A stretch of 64,000 nucleotides of DNA from Litoreibacter janthinus (GCF_900111945.1 NZ_FOYO01000001.1:1061751-1125750); one strand, 5' to 3'; positions 47,296 through 57,611 are shown, numbered from the stretch's first letter. A program made the numbers and translations. The notes: a model not told the origin generated them from the sequence alone.

Positions 47296-49809
47296 ATGGA
47301 ACAGGATTTTCAACCGATTCCGCCCGATTCTTGTGGTCCGCGACCTGCCCAATGGCTCTTTGACCCCAAAGCGTTTGCTCTTTTCGTGACAACCGTGTCC
47401 AAGGCGCGGGCATCAAGCGAGACGTGCAGTGACCTACCGGTTGCAGAACTCAGGCCCCGTATCGCTTGTGCCCCAGCGTTGTTGGAACAGGCCCATGCAG
47501 CGCTTGATGGCAATCCCACCGCGGCCAGAAAATTGCGCTTCACCCTTGCCAAATTTGACGGTGCGACGATCCCGACGGCCATTGGAGTCTGGGCGCTAAC
47601 GACCGACATCGGCGCGATCAAGCTGTCCAAGCGTAAGCGCATGCGGCTAAGCAAAGCGCAATCTAGCTTACCTTTGCTTGTTTCTTTCGAAGCACTTGAA
47701 ACAGTTCTGGCCGCTACAGTGTACGTGTCCCGTACCCGGCGCGAGCTTGCCACCTATTTGGGTGGCCTGCGTCTGGCGCTTCAGGGGCTGGACGAGATGC
47801 AGCACCTGTTTGTGCTGGCCCTGAATTGTGGCGGAGGCGATCAATTTGCGACCGCTTTTGACACGGCCGTGCACGCGTTATCCTTTGAGCCGGGCGGCTT
47901 GCCGATGTCGTACCCGCCGCTAGGAGGCGCCCCGTGGTTCGACTGGCCGCCGCAATCGGGCCTTCCGGGAGAGTTTCCCACGCCTGGGTTGGGCTCACAA
48001 CCGTTGCCGACAGAGATCCCGCGTTTGACCCGACTGACCGACTATTTCGAGCGCTGTCTGACCAACAATCTGATCCCGGAAATGCACCGACGCGGGATCG
48101 GTTTTGTCGACCTGATCACTAACAGAAGTGGCGCTTATCAGATCACCGACATCACTCCTGAAGCGGTTTGTCCGCGCACGCGAATCACCATTGACGGAAA
48201 CAACTTCAACGGCGCGGCGGAGGTTCGCTTTGTTGATGCTTCTGGCGGCACAGTCTCCGCGGTACCGGTTTCAGTCACCGACTCGCAGATCGTGGTCGAA
48301 GTGCCCTTGGACGCGCGGTCCGGCCCGATCTGGATCCACGTTCCCATCTCAATGACACTATGCCTGACAACGCTTACAATGACGCGTCCGGGTACGCCCG
48401 GCGAGATTGAAATCGGTGCACCAGTCATCCATCATTTCGGCCCGCAGAGCGGGCTGGACTGCATCGCGATGTTCAGTTCTGTCGATCTAAGCTGGGTCGT
48501 GAGCCCCGCCGACGTTGAGGTTACCGTGTTCATTGTCGACCCGATCGGCAACCGGCGAGAGGTGGAAACGGCTGGGCCTGCACGCGGCAATTTTGTTTTC
48601 TTGCCCGATCAGGTCGGCCCATGGACGTTCGAGATATTTGCCAATCATTCAACGCTGCCATGTGGTGTTGAGGCACAGTCGCGCACGCTGAACGTCGCAC
48701 TACGCGAGCATGCGAATTTCACGATCGCGGCTATTGAACACACACAGGCCATTCAGGTCTTTTCGCTTGAAGACTCGCCGCCAGAGCCTAATAACGCGAT
48801 ACCGTTGACGGCAGGTATGGACACTGTCTTGCGCGTCTATTTGCGGGCGCATCCCTCGCCCACCGGGCCATCCGTTGCCCGCTGCACAGGGACGGTGACC
48901 ATGAACGGCAACACATATTTTCCGATGAACGATGACGAAAGGCTCGCGGTCAACAGCTTTATTATCGCGTCCGAAGAACCTTCGCGCGACAATACTAACG
49001 ATTCCCTGAATTTCCTGATCCCGGCTGCGGATGCTATGGGTGCGGCAAACGAAGCCGTAGTTGAAATATTCAACACGCAAACCTGCCGTACTATCACGCG
49101 GGCGCAGACCGAGATCCTGACTTGGTTGGACCGACCGGTTCTGCCTGTCACGATCAGACGGATCGCCGAAAGCGGGGCAGACCCGGTGGATGGCGCCGGA
49201 CCGGACCGGGCCGTCATACCGGCTGAAGCGCTCAGACTTGTGAGAGATGCCTTTCGTATGTTGCCTAGTCCGCGGACAAACATCGTTTTCCACCCGGGTG
49301 TTTTCCAACTGAACGCAGCTACGGCTGAAGACAACTACTGCCGCGAAGGCGGGCACTATCAACTGGCCCTGTCGGTGGCGGCTGAACACAACGACAACGA
49401 AGGCTATCCGCCGACAGGCCACCATACGCGAAGTTGGCTGGGCCTCTTCATGGGGACAGGTTGCGGCGTTCCCGGGATGATGGCGTGGCCCGCAACATCG
49501 ACCTGCATTTCGGAGCGCAACCGCGTCACAATTGCGCATGAACTGTTGCACACGATCGGACTTGGCCACACCAAGACCACGGCTGGCGAAGATTGCGAAG
49601 CTGTTTTCCAGCCGGTGGCATGCCATTTCATTCGCGATGCGGACGGCAACGACACCAACGGCACGCTTTTGCACGTTGGCTTTGACATCGACGGTAACAG
49701 CGCCATCCCTGTTGCGGCAGATATCCAGTCCTATCGCACCGATGTGCGGCTATGGACTAGCGCGCAGCATTACCTTTTGGCACGCGACCTTCTGGACACC
49801 CGATATTAG
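47296..49809 (+). CDS. metzincin-like zinc metalloprotease with IPT/TIG domain
   Basis: 837 residues, no signal peptide. An N-terminal region of about 260 residues is uncharacterised. An IPT/TIG immunoglobulin-like domain follows at about 275-355 (ITDITPEAVCPRTRITIDG, then VVEVPLDARSGPIWI). Further beta domains lead to the C-terminal protease. The zinc motif AHELLHTIGLGH at about 747-758 is a full HExxHxxGxxH metzincin site. It is followed after 14 bases by a companion gene. Without a Sec signal it is probably exported by a specialised route. Targets unknown. Confidence 0.8.
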   Translation: MEQDFQPIPPDSCGPRPAQWLFDPKAFALFVTTVSKARASSETCSDLPVAELRPRIACAPALLEQAHAALDGNPTAARKLRFTLAKFDGATIPTAIGVWALTTDIGAIKLSKRKRMRLSKAQSSLPLLVSFEALETVLAATVYVSRTRRELATYLGGLRLALQGLDEMQHLFVLALNCGGGDQFATAFDTAVHALSFEPGGLPMSYPPLGGAPWFDWPPQSGLPGEFPTPGLGSQPLPTEIPRLTRLTDYFERCLTNNLIPEMHRRGIGFVDLITNRSGAYQITDITPEAVCPRTRITIDGNNFNGAAEVRFVDASGGTVSAVPVSVTDSQIVVEVPLDARSGPIWIHVPISMTLCLTTLTMTRPGTPGEIEIGAPVIHHFGPQSGLDCIAMFSSVDLSWVVSPADVEVTVFIVDPIGNRREVETAGPARGNFVFLPDQVGPWTFEIFANHSTLPCGVEAQSRTLNVALREHANFTIAAIEHTQAIQVFSLEDSPPEPNNAIPLTAGMDTVLRVYLRAHPSPTGPSVARCTGTVTMNGNTYFPMNDDERLAVNSFIIASEEPSRDNTNDSLNFLIPAADAMGAANEAVVEIFNTQTCRTITRAQTEILTWLDRPVLPVTIRRIAESGADPVDGAGPDRAVIPAEALRLVRDAFRMLPSPRTNIVFHPGVFQLNAATAEDNYCREGGHYQLALSVAAEHNDNEGYPPTGHHTRSWLGLFMGTGCGVPGMMAWPATSTCISERNRVTIAHELLHTIGLGHTKTTAGEDCEAVFQPVACHFIRDADGNDTNGTLLHVGFDIDGNSAIPVAADIQSYRTDVRLWTSAQHYLLARDLLDTRY

Positions 49810-49823
49810 GGAATTGGGCAATC

Positions 49824-50795
49824 ATGACTTCATCGTTCATCTACCTCGAGGGCATTTTGACTGAAGCGAACCAGTTTGAACTGGGTCGTAACTTAGAGAC
49901 TCGCATGGTTGATCCGGCGTTTCGCGATCAAGGCGCCCAACACTTTGGCGATCAGATGGCAGAGTTGACCTTGTCGACCGCCAAGGGCCGACCGCTGGTG
50001 ACATCCACCTGTGCGGTCAATATACCGGCGGGATGCAGCTCGACTACGCCCTTTGCTGGCATCGGGCTGATCCGGGCGGCAATTGCGCACCATCCTAACG
50101 CGCGTCTGATTTCGTTGCGCCATAAGGGTGCGAAGCTCTTTCAAGGTGCGGTGGCACGCAACAGGCCGATTGCGCGTGTAAAGGCTTTCAGGGCCGATAC
50201 CAAAACCGCGTCGTTTGATTTGGAAAGACCAAGCTTATCGCAGGCGACTATTTGGGCTGATCTGTCCGATGGCAAACGGGTGCGCGCTCCAGCCGTACTG
50301 ACAAAAGCGGGGCGCTGGCAGGTCGATCTTTTGCCACTTGCGGGTGTTGAGCACGCGACACTGATAGCAGAGGTCACGCACAGGTTTCGCACAGCGGAAG
50401 TGTCCTGCGGGCAGGTTAAACTGGCCAAGGCCGTGGTCAACGGCCTGATTATCGAACCGGCAAACGGGGCTGCAATTCCTCTTGGTCGTCGGATCAGCCT
50501 GGTGGGCAACCTGTTTGACCAGAACGGGCGCGAGATCGACTGGGTCACGGGCAACTACGCTTGGCGGATGAACGGCAAAGTTCTGGATGATTGTGACTGT
50601 CGGATGGTTGCTTGGTCCACGGACAAGCCCGGCGAGCATCGGTTAGAATTGGTCGCGAACTCAAAGGCAAAAGGCGTACGAGTTCTGGCCGCAGCCAATT
50701 TTCAGGTCAACAAGATGACCGAAGGCCAGGCCGAGCTTTTTGAATTGCTAAAGGCGCGGACGGCACCGGCCGCGGGCTTTACATCCGAAAGATGA
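49824..50795 (+). CDS. companion of the metzincin-like protease, unknown function
   Basis: 323 residues starting 14 bases after the protease. No signal peptide. The N-terminus (SSFIYLEGILTEANQFELGR) is beta-rich, and a C-terminal IgG-like domain (about 200-290: GLIIEPANGAAIPLGRRISL, then KPGEHRLELVANS) resembles extracellular beta-sandwich repeats. It could be an inhibitor, chaperone or carrier for the protease. No family is recognised. Confidence 0.7.
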   Translation: MTSSFIYLEGILTEANQFELGRNLETRMVDPAFRDQGAQHFGDQMAELTLSTAKGRPLVTSTCAVNIPAGCSSTTPFAGIGLIRAAIAHHPNARLISLRHKGAKLFQGAVARNRPIARVKAFRADTKTASFDLERPSLSQATIWADLSDGKRVRAPAVLTKAGRWQVDLLPLAGVEHATLIAEVTHRFRTAEVSCGQVKLAKAVVNGLIIEPANGAAIPLGRRISLVGNLFDQNGREIDWVTGNYAWRMNGKVLDDCDCRMVAWSTDKPGEHRLELVANSKAKGVRVLAAANFQVNKMTEGQAELFELLKARTAPAAGFTSER

Positions 50796-50878
50796 AGCCG
50801 CGCAGAGAACGAAATTGAGACGCATTTATCGCAATTCGTTACAAGCATGCATAAAACGTCAGTAAGGCCGATACCAGA

Positions 50879-51079
50879 GTGCCTATGAAGGGTGCCCCAT
50901 TTTCAGGGTACGCGAACTTGCACGAGGTCTTCTGCTTAATCCGCCGCGCCACGACCAATCGCGATCCGGAAGAAACTCAAGCCGAGCGTCGTACCCCCGT
51001 CGACCATTCGACCCTTAGTAATTGGGTGACAAGATATGCCTCGATTTTGGGCGAAGTCGCACATAAGCGAAAGGCTTAG
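50879..51079 (+). pseudogene. IS6-family transposase remnant
   Basis: About 60 codons read KGAPFSGYANLHEVFC, then EETQAERRTPVDHSTLSNWV and TRYASILGEVAHKRKA. This matches the N-terminal region of IS6/IS240-type DDE transposases (the ERG-VDHST-RWV-RYAP pattern), but the catalytic DDE part is missing. It is a decayed fragment. Confidence 0.6.
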
Positions 51080-52355
51080 ACGACGTCTTCCTGACGGCTG
51101 AATAAGACTTTTGTGACGCTGCGCGATGACTGACACAACGTCTATCCAGCTGTTGACCACACAGCCATCTAGCGGCTGGTTTGATGTGCGCTGAACGTTT
51201 GCTGTAAACGGCGGCTTTTCGGGTTGCGATTGCAGCATCTTGAACATGGGACGACGGTCCGGAAAGGGGCGTCCGTGCTTCTACAACGTATCGAGAAGTG
51301 GCAGATGCTGCGCCGCATCCGAGGTCTGATTAGAGCCCATTTTCACCGATGCTGCAGCTTGCATGAAAGGCAGCTTTCAGCAAAAAAACCAGGCTTCCCA
51401 ATCCTCCTGAAAGCAACTCCAAGAGTGCGTTCGGGAGCCGACTTAGTCGTCACTCGCCAAGATCAAGCTTTGCACGCTCCGCCGCGATGGCTTTGTCATG
51501 TGCGCTGAACAGGCGTTTTGCCTTATCGCTCAGAAATCGGCGTTTGGCGGGGCGATGAGCTTCTGTAGTCATATCACTTTCAATTCATTTCATTAAGGCA
51601 CATTCAAGGAAAGCGTAACTCTTAGTCGAAAATTGGACCGGTTAAAGGTAATGGGTGGCCAAATCGGGGTTTTGAATATTAAACTGTAATCCGATCTTTC
51701 TCGCACACGATTGGACAGTTCATTCGGTTGGTGCGGTCCAAGAATTGACCTCAACAATGATCAATCCGCTGGGGCTCTCACCCAAACCATTTGACATGCG
51801 CCGCTCGACGGAAAGGACGCGAGTCTTCTTGGTCGACATTGCTCATAATTGGCGCCCTTATTGAGCGCTTAGGAAGTGAAGGGAAAACCCCTGTTTCCAG
51901 GAAAGTACAGAACACTGGTTTGCCCAACTCAGAAGCACACCAAACGAAGCCAGTAGGATTACGCAACTCAGGGCGGTTGTGGAGAGCAGCATGATCTAAG
52001 CTCTTCAAACACTGTGCTGGCAGTTCGCAGATCACTCCATTTGGCAAAGGAGAAAAGTCGTGAGTTTGCGACGTTACGCTTTGTAAAGGAGACGACCTCT
52101 CAAACATCTTGACGGACTCGCATCTGAGATGCCGGTGCGCTCGCAATGGATTTCAGCAGCAAACCCAAACTGCCGACGGTGCCGCCGAAAGCATATCCCT
52201 GAAGCATAAGTTACCCCACGTCAGAACCCATTCAGGACACATTTTACACCAATTATCGCCGGTTTATTCGCGCTTCTGTCTCCTCAACAAGTAACTGAAA
52301 CTTGGTCTACAAATTTTGCGCATTCAATGCGTGTGAATGAGGAAAAGAGCAGACA
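51080..52355. other. gene-poor region with dispersed repeats
   Basis: About 1.3 kb. Repeat cores lie at 51201-51220, and copy B at 51303-51355. On the minus strand, 51450-51572 could encode 40 residues (MTTEAHRPAKRRFLSDKAKR at its start), basic and helical, but support is weak. No other gene seen. Confidence 0.45.
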
Positions 52356-54494
52356 ATGGCCGTTTACGACCTTTCTTTTTATGATGTAGACGCGGATACC
52401 ATTTTTTCGCATACGGTAGGCGCGACGTCCACCTATACAGGACCGGCATCTGCTGCTGGTGACGCCACGATCACCGACAATGGTGCAGGCATTGACGGGC
52501 TAACCCTCGAAGATAGCAAGAAGGGCGAGACGGCGACTGCCACTACGACACTGAATGGCGTTACGGTAAGCGGCACTGGCGTAGATGCGGAACGAAGCTG
52601 GACGGTGCGTGATACCGTGACCGGCGAAGAGTTCCAAGTCATCCGCTTTCGAATTGATTCCGGGGCCAATGCTGGCAACTACACTCTTTCAGAACAGCCG
52701 TTGGTTGTGGGTCGCGCTTATGAAATAGTTAACTACGACAAGGACCCGGATGCAGGTGCTGGCGATCCAGTTCTGACCTACTCAGAGTATGTCCCTGAAT
52801 CTGACGGGGTTGTGGACGGCACAACTGGCGACGACACTATCGATGCCACGTATACCGGCGACCCGCATCAAGACATGGTTGACGGCAACGATGCACCGGG
52901 GGTAGCGGCGCCAACAGCTTCGGAGTTCAACTGGACTGATTACACCGACGAGCAAGACCTACGAGGCGGGGTATCACAAGACACTGGCGGGATTACCGTC
53001 AACGTCACCTACTCTGACGTCCAAACTAACGAAGAGTTTTCGGCAGAACTCAGTGGCGGGACAGATGCGATCTATGTCGCGCCAGGCGAGCCTTTCAACA
53101 CAAATTCGGCCGGTTATATCTTTGCGAACGGCAGCGCGGATAACACCACGGTCACAATGGATTTCTCGGCCAATACGGGTTCGGGGTTCGAAAACGAAGT
53201 AGAAAATGTCAGCTTTCGTATCAGCGATATTGACGGACTGAACGACGGGTCAAATAACTTTCTGGATATCGTTACCGTCCGTGCATTTGACGCCGATGGA
53301 AACGAAGTTCCTGTCGTCATAACAGGTGGTAGCAATCACACCGTAACCGGGAACACAGTTACTGCAAGTGCCTCCAATGGCAGTGCTGGTGACGAAAGCG
53401 GGTCAGCTCTATTCGAAATCGCCGGCCCAGCATCGCAAATTGTCATTACTTATGACAATGGCGGTACAACTCAGCAGGCTGTCTACCTCTCAGATGTGCA
53501 CTTTGACTCTGTTCCGTTAGGGGCCGACGATGACGTCATAAACGCGGGTGACGGAAATGATACGGTCTACGCCGGGTATGGCGACGACACGGTCAACGGC
53601 GACGCTGGCAATGACATACTTGATGGGCAATCCGGCAATGACACACTGTCGGGTGGCACAGGAAACGACACGCTCTTTATGGGGCAAAGCGACGTCGGTT
53701 CTGGTGATGATGGCGATGACACTTTTCTAATCGACGGAGCGCAGTTGAACGGCGGCTCTATGACCATAGTAGGTGGCGAGGGCGCTGAAACTGCTGGAGA
53801 CACGCTGGATTTCAATGGCCAGCTGGTACTGGGCTCGATTGTCTACACTGACCCGACGACCGCCATCGGTCGAGAGTCAGGCACCGCCACTCTTTTGGAT
53901 GGAACTACTGTCACATTCTCTGAGATCGAAAACATCATCTGCTTCGTCAGCGGAACAGATATCGAAACCCCATACGGCCCCCGCAAGATCGAGCAGCTTA
54001 GGGCTGGAGATCTGGTCCTTACCCGCGATTGCGGCCCGCAGCCGATCCGTTGGGCCGGGAAACGCACAATTAAGACGACTCCGACAACTGCACCTATCGA
54101 ATTCATGCCAGGGACCGTTGGAAACACGTCACGTCTTCTTGTTTCACCGCAGCACCGCATGCTCCATACCGGCTATCAAGCGGAGCTCTATTTTGGCGCT
54201 TCGGAAGTGCTCGTCGCAGCCAGCCACTTGGTCAACGGCCGAGATGTTGTCCAATGCGAAACAGGGATCGTTACCTATCATCACTTCGTCTTCGACGATC
54301 ATCAAATCGTAAGCGCAAACGGGGCAGCGAGCGAAAGCTATCATCCGGGCGCATACAGCTTACCAGGGCTGCATGATAAATCCCGCCAAGAACTATTCGA
54401 GGTTTTTCCAGAATTGCGAGTGAACCCGATCGCCTACGGCAGATCCGCACGCTTGTCAGTCAAAGGGCGGCTGGCACCGTTATTGGCTGCATAA
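52356..54494 (+). CDS. RTX-repeat protein with C-terminal Hint_2 domain
   Basis: 712 residues. Residues 1-390 are acidic beta-rich sequence without a known family. RTX nonapeptides (DDVINAGDGNDTVYAGYGDD and following) lie at about 390-445. The Hint_2 domain runs from C529 (CFVSGTDIETPYGPRKIEQL) through LLVSPQHRMLH and YHHFVFDDHQIV to about 690. This architecture is very common in roseobacters and implies type I secretion and self-processing. Distinct from the Hint domain of the toxin at 39066. Confidence 0.9.
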   Translation: MAVYDLSFYDVDADTIFSHTVGATSTYTGPASAAGDATITDNGAGIDGLTLEDSKKGETATATTTLNGVTVSGTGVDAERSWTVRDTVTGEEFQVIRFRIDSGANAGNYTLSEQPLVVGRAYEIVNYDKDPDAGAGDPVLTYSEYVPESDGVVDGTTGDDTIDATYTGDPHQDMVDGNDAPGVAAPTASEFNWTDYTDEQDLRGGVSQDTGGITVNVTYSDVQTNEEFSAELSGGTDAIYVAPGEPFNTNSAGYIFANGSADNTTVTMDFSANTGSGFENEVENVSFRISDIDGLNDGSNNFLDIVTVRAFDADGNEVPVVITGGSNHTVTGNTVTASASNGSAGDESGSALFEIAGPASQIVITYDNGGTTQQAVYLSDVHFDSVPLGADDDVINAGDGNDTVYAGYGDDTVNGDAGNDILDGQSGNDTLSGGTGNDTLFMGQSDVGSGDDGDDTFLIDGAQLNGGSMTIVGGEGAETAGDTLDFNGQLVLGSIVYTDPTTAIGRESGTATLLDGTTVTFSEIENIICFVSGTDIETPYGPRKIEQLRAGDLVLTRDCGPQPIRWAGKRTIKTTPTTAPIEFMPGTVGNTSRLLVSPQHRMLHTGYQAELYFGASEVLVAASHLVNGRDVVQCETGIVTYHHFVFDDHQIVSANGAASESYHPGAYSLPGLHDKSRQELFEVFPELRVNPIAYGRSARLSVKGRLAPLLAA

Positions 54495-54627
54495 CTTCTC
54501 GAAGCCAGGGATTGGGGCGGTTGTCATAAATGACGGGTTGACGTTTGCAACCAGACCGAAAACTCCGGATGACCGCTTTGAGCCCATCTTGACCGATGCT
54601 GCTACGCAGAAACTCCACTGATTTAAA
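54495..54627. repeat. dispersed repeat copy D
   Basis: 54568-54600 contains GATGACCGCTTTGAGCCCAT followed by CTTGACCGATGCTGC, close to copy B at 51320-51355. Non-coding gap between the RTX/Hint gene and the minus-strand reverse transcriptase unit. Confidence 0.6.
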
Positions 54628-55254
54628 CTATGCCGAAAGTTTGCTTAATAAGTTCTCGTCGAATGGCTGATTTACCATTTTGTCATTGGGATGCGCGGCA
54701 AGCCACTCCGCAAAAACCCTCTTTGGACGGGCTTCGCCCTCCATGCCCCAATCGTGAGCATTTGGGTTTTCAACACTTGGGATGAGGTCTCCGCCGAGCA
54801 CAGGCGAATGGGAATAATAACAGCCATACAATCGTTCGGCCTCAATTCCGTCCGCAACGAACTGGTTATGGAAACTTTCGTCCATCTCTCGCCCCACATC
54901 TTCCATCCATCGCGTAATGGCATGATATGCCGAAAGGTCGTCTCTCGAGCCAATTTCGGCATATACTGCTGTGAGAAAACGAAACTCTTGTTCTTCACTT
55001 AGCGGCTTCCAACTCAGAGAAGTCAAAAAATCCTCAAGTTTCGGTAGCATCTCAAAGTAGTTCAGGTCTGGGCTTTCAAGGTAGGCAAATTCATCCGCGT
55101 AAAACCCATTGCTCATTAATCCTTCAATGACCGACGCGACTTCTGCGGAGTTTACATTTCTAAGGTTCGTTTCGGACGTTGGACGGAAACGTGCAGCCAA
55201 TCTCAGCAATCGAAAGTGAGGCTCGTCGAATACTTTCATCTCGCCTTTCGCCAT
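54628..55254 (-). CDS. companion protein of the reverse transcriptase
   Basis: 208 residues from ATG 55254; the longer open frame upstream overlaps non-coding DNA and is not used. Acidic, helical, no recognised domain; NLRNVNSAEVASVIEGLMSN and HAITRWMEDVGREMDESF are representative blocks. It lies 139 bases downstream of the reverse transcriptase on the same strand and shares its low GC. Probably an accessory component. Confidence 0.65.
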   Translation of the reverse strand: MAKGEMKVFDEPHFRLLRLAARFRPTSETNLRNVNSAEVASVIEGLMSNGFYADEFAYLESPDLNYFEMLPKLEDFLTSLSWKPLSEEQEFRFLTAVYAEIGSRDDLSAYHAITRWMEDVGREMDESFHNQFVADGIEAERLYGCYYSHSPVLGGDLIPSVENPNAHDWGMEGEARPKRVFAEWLAAHPNDKMVNQPFDENLLSKLSA

Positions 55255-55393
55255 GATTGTCCTGCTGGTTTGAGTTTCTTTCTGCTTGGTGCAGACACTG
55301 TCGCAAACAATGAGATGATGCAACGGAAACGAACGGCAGCTGAGTCCCGCAAAACTGCCATTCAGATCAATACGAAATGTCCGAAGAGAAAAA

Positions 55394-56944
55394 CTATATC
55401 GAAGACGCGATGAGGGAGTTGATTTCCGAATGGCCACGCCACGCTTTTTTCATCACGGATTTGTCCGCTCCAACGAAGAATTGTCCAGAATACAGGATTG
55501 CAGCTTTGATGTATGGCGAAGTATTATCATACATCTCCCGCACACTTCGCTTGTCTTGTACTCGACCGAATTTGGCAACAAATATTGCTGAAATCGCTCG
55601 TGTTGGGTCGCCGATGCGACCATCCTGAAGCCAGTTTAGGGCGTGCTGGACTGTAGAGTTTTCCACGGCTTCGCAAGACATCACCCCAGCAAGGTAATAC
55701 ATCCGTTGGTAATCCAAGTGGAATCCGTTTGCGCGAATCAAACCCTCTATTCGCTGCCTAACTTCGACGTTTTTCTTCGCGAAGTGATTAAGGTAGGAAA
55801 AGTAATGTCTTGTAAGATGAGGGCGCTCTACAAGCCCAGTAAACGCTCTTTCAATTCCATATTCATCTCCAACTGAGCGTAAATATGGCAAGCAGAAACG
55901 ATCAATTTTCTCTTCGAGATCGGGTGTTTCGGCTTGGTAATCAAGGAGCGCACGGACGGCTAATAGCTCATCGTCGACGCCGTCGTACATCGCTACTTCT
56001 AGTTCGTCAGAATTAATCCAATCGCCCTGAAAGCCATAACCACCTTGTTCTACCAAATCCTTCGCGCCCGCAATCTCTGCTCTTGCTGCGTCGAACAATG
56101 TATCAATTTCTTTTTGCTCGAAGAGGAGAGTTCCTGATTCGATGATTTTTGTTTTAGTTGGGTTGAGATTCAAGCCAACTTTTCTCAGCTTCTCCACTAG
56201 CGTATTGAGGAATATTTTGGCCTCAAGTTCGGATTCAAAGCCTACATAAATATCATCAACGTATCGAGCAGACGGCAGGCCTTTCAATGCGCTTAGTCCG
56301 TCGATATCCGTCAGGTAGAAATTCCCAAGCACGTCTGAGGGAAAAACTCCTTGAATAATACCTTGAGAAACACTTTGCTTGAAGCTCGCGAGAACCTTTT
56401 CCAGTAGCCGAACGGACTCGGCTCTACATCCGCTTCCTTCTAAAGCATTGATAAGTGGGTGCTGAGGGAGTGTCTCAAAGAAATTTGCGACATCGCATTG
56501 AAGAATGAAACTGCACTCTCCACAAATTTGTTCGACCCTTTCTTGAAATGCATTCCAAGCATCGAAAGAAGGTGCGAAAAGACGTTGATCTTCGACAGAT
56601 GGTACGTGGCTGAATGTTCGTCCCCTGTCCATCTGACCTTCCAATTGCGCGAGAATGTCTTCGACAAGCCCCTGATACAGAAGCCTGTCCTGAGGAATTA
56701 AGATGCTTCCCGGACGAGAAAGGATGCCTTGCTTGGGTACACTCATCTGAATCGGAAGCTGTGGCTCATAAACACCAGAACCGAGACTTGCCGAGAGTTG
56801 TTGAATTAACTCATCGCTCTTTTTCCGAAAGATGATGTCAAAGTGGGGAGCGAGTATGAAATCTGAACGATTATCAACAATAATATTCTGGACAGCTTTT
56901 GCCCAGTCGATTTCGCCAACAACTTTTTTGTCTAATCCGGGCAC
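55394..56944 (-). CDS. reverse transcriptase, defence-associated or Abi-like
   Basis: 516 residues. RT motifs are motif A LQCDVANFFETLPQHPL, motif B SQGIIQGVFPSDVLGNFYL, and motif C ARYVDDIYVGF with YVDD; the NPTKTKI thumb-side motif follows. The C-terminal 230 residues are helical and not an intron maturase or retron tail. There is no group II intron domain nearby. It therefore belongs among the 'unknown group' RTs, many of which are phage-defence enzymes (DRT, AbiA/AbiK). GC is lower than the neighbours, indicating recent transfer. Confidence 0.88.
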   Translation of the reverse strand: MPGLDKKVVGEIDWAKAVQNIIVDNRSDFILAPHFDIIFRKKSDELIQQLSASLGSGVYEPQLPIQMSVPKQGILSRPGSILIPQDRLLYQGLVEDILAQLEGQMDRGRTFSHVPSVEDQRLFAPSFDAWNAFQERVEQICGECSFILQCDVANFFETLPQHPLINALEGSGCRAESVRLLEKVLASFKQSVSQGIIQGVFPSDVLGNFYLTDIDGLSALKGLPSARYVDDIYVGFESELEAKIFLNTLVEKLRKVGLNLNPTKTKIIESGTLLFEQKEIDTLFDAARAEIAGAKDLVEQGGYGFQGDWINSDELEVAMYDGVDDELLAVRALLDYQAETPDLEEKIDRFCLPYLRSVGDEYGIERAFTGLVERPHLTRHYFSYLNHFAKKNVEVRQRIEGLIRANGFHLDYQRMYYLAGVMSCEAVENSTVQHALNWLQDGRIGDPTRAISAIFVAKFGRVQDKRSVREMYDNTSPYIKAAILYSGQFFVGADKSVMKKAWRGHSEINSLIASSI

Positions 56945-57210
56945 TTTTAAATACTACCTCTACGCAGTGAAGTTTTTTTCTGATCTGTTCCGATCATCGA
57001 CAGATAGTGACAGGTTCAGACATCAATATTGCCATGCCTTCCCTGTATTATGCAAACGGGAGCTTTGAAAGCGCGGCATCAATGCGTTCTACGATGCTAA
57101 AAAATGTCCGGTAATGTCCGGTATTGGATATTAACCTGATCATTAACACCAATTTACACTTACGGCAGCTTTGAATTGCAAGGGTGCACACTAGCCTTCA
57201 TATAGAGGAT
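56945..57210. other. leader of the reverse transcriptase, possible template RNA region
   Basis: 266 AT-rich bases upstream of the RT. 57103-57125 contains two near copies of ATGTCCGGTA. Some defence RTs use an upstream non-coding RNA; none is demonstrated here. Confidence 0.3.
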
Positions 57211-57405
57211 ATGAAATTTATACCCTCGGAACCCGACCAAACCCATAAATGCCCTAACTGCGATGCGCATTACAGCGTACAGCACGGTGGCGACACCTTA
57301 GCCAGAGACCAAGACAGCGCAGTTTGCGGATGTTGTGGAGGGGTCATGGCAAGCTGGAACGCGACTTCATATCCGAAGTTTGAGTTGATAGGGGGTTGTC
57401 CCTAG
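57211..57405 (+). CDS. small zinc-ribbon protein
   Basis: 64 residues from ATG 57211 (a GTG at 57184 is in frame). Two cysteine pairs, CPNC and CGCC, spaced about 27 residues, form a zinc ribbon (KCPNCDAHYSVQHGGDTL). Its stop overlaps the next start (TAGTG). Small proteins of this type occur in phages and islands. Confidence 0.6.
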   Translation: MKFIPSEPDQTHKCPNCDAHYSVQHGGDTLARDQDSAVCGCCGGVMASWNATSYPKFELIGGCP

Positions 57406-57596
57406 TGACGTGGGAAACTGGCAAGGTTGAAATGACCTGTAACGGATGCAATACGGTGAGCGTGGTGCCGTACAAAGATTACCCCGAGAAGGACCGATGC
57501 GAGGTTAATTGCCCAAATTGCGGCGCGGTTTTGTATAGCGGTAAGAGTTCACGAGACTATGGAATTGCGGTTCTGAAGTCGGGTCGAGCCGAATAA
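57405..57596 (+). CDS. small zinc-ribbon protein
   Basis: 63 residues from GTG 57405, overlapping the previous stop by one base; an in-frame TTG lies 9 bases earlier. The cysteine pairs CNGC and CPNC are zinc-ribbon-like (MTCNGCNTVSVVPYKDYP). Coupled with the preceding zinc-ribbon gene. Function unknown. Confidence 0.55.
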   Translation: MTWETGKVEMTCNGCNTVSVVPYKDYPEKDRCEVNCPNCGAVLYSGKSSRDYGIAVLKSGRAE

Positions 57597-57611
57597 TAAA
57601 GGATCATAAAT

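Noticed and set aside
55394..56944. Retron or group II intron reverse transcriptase
   Set aside because: No maturase or HNH domain, no intron boundaries, and no msr/msd-like repeat found by eye; motif C is YVDD with a long helical tail.
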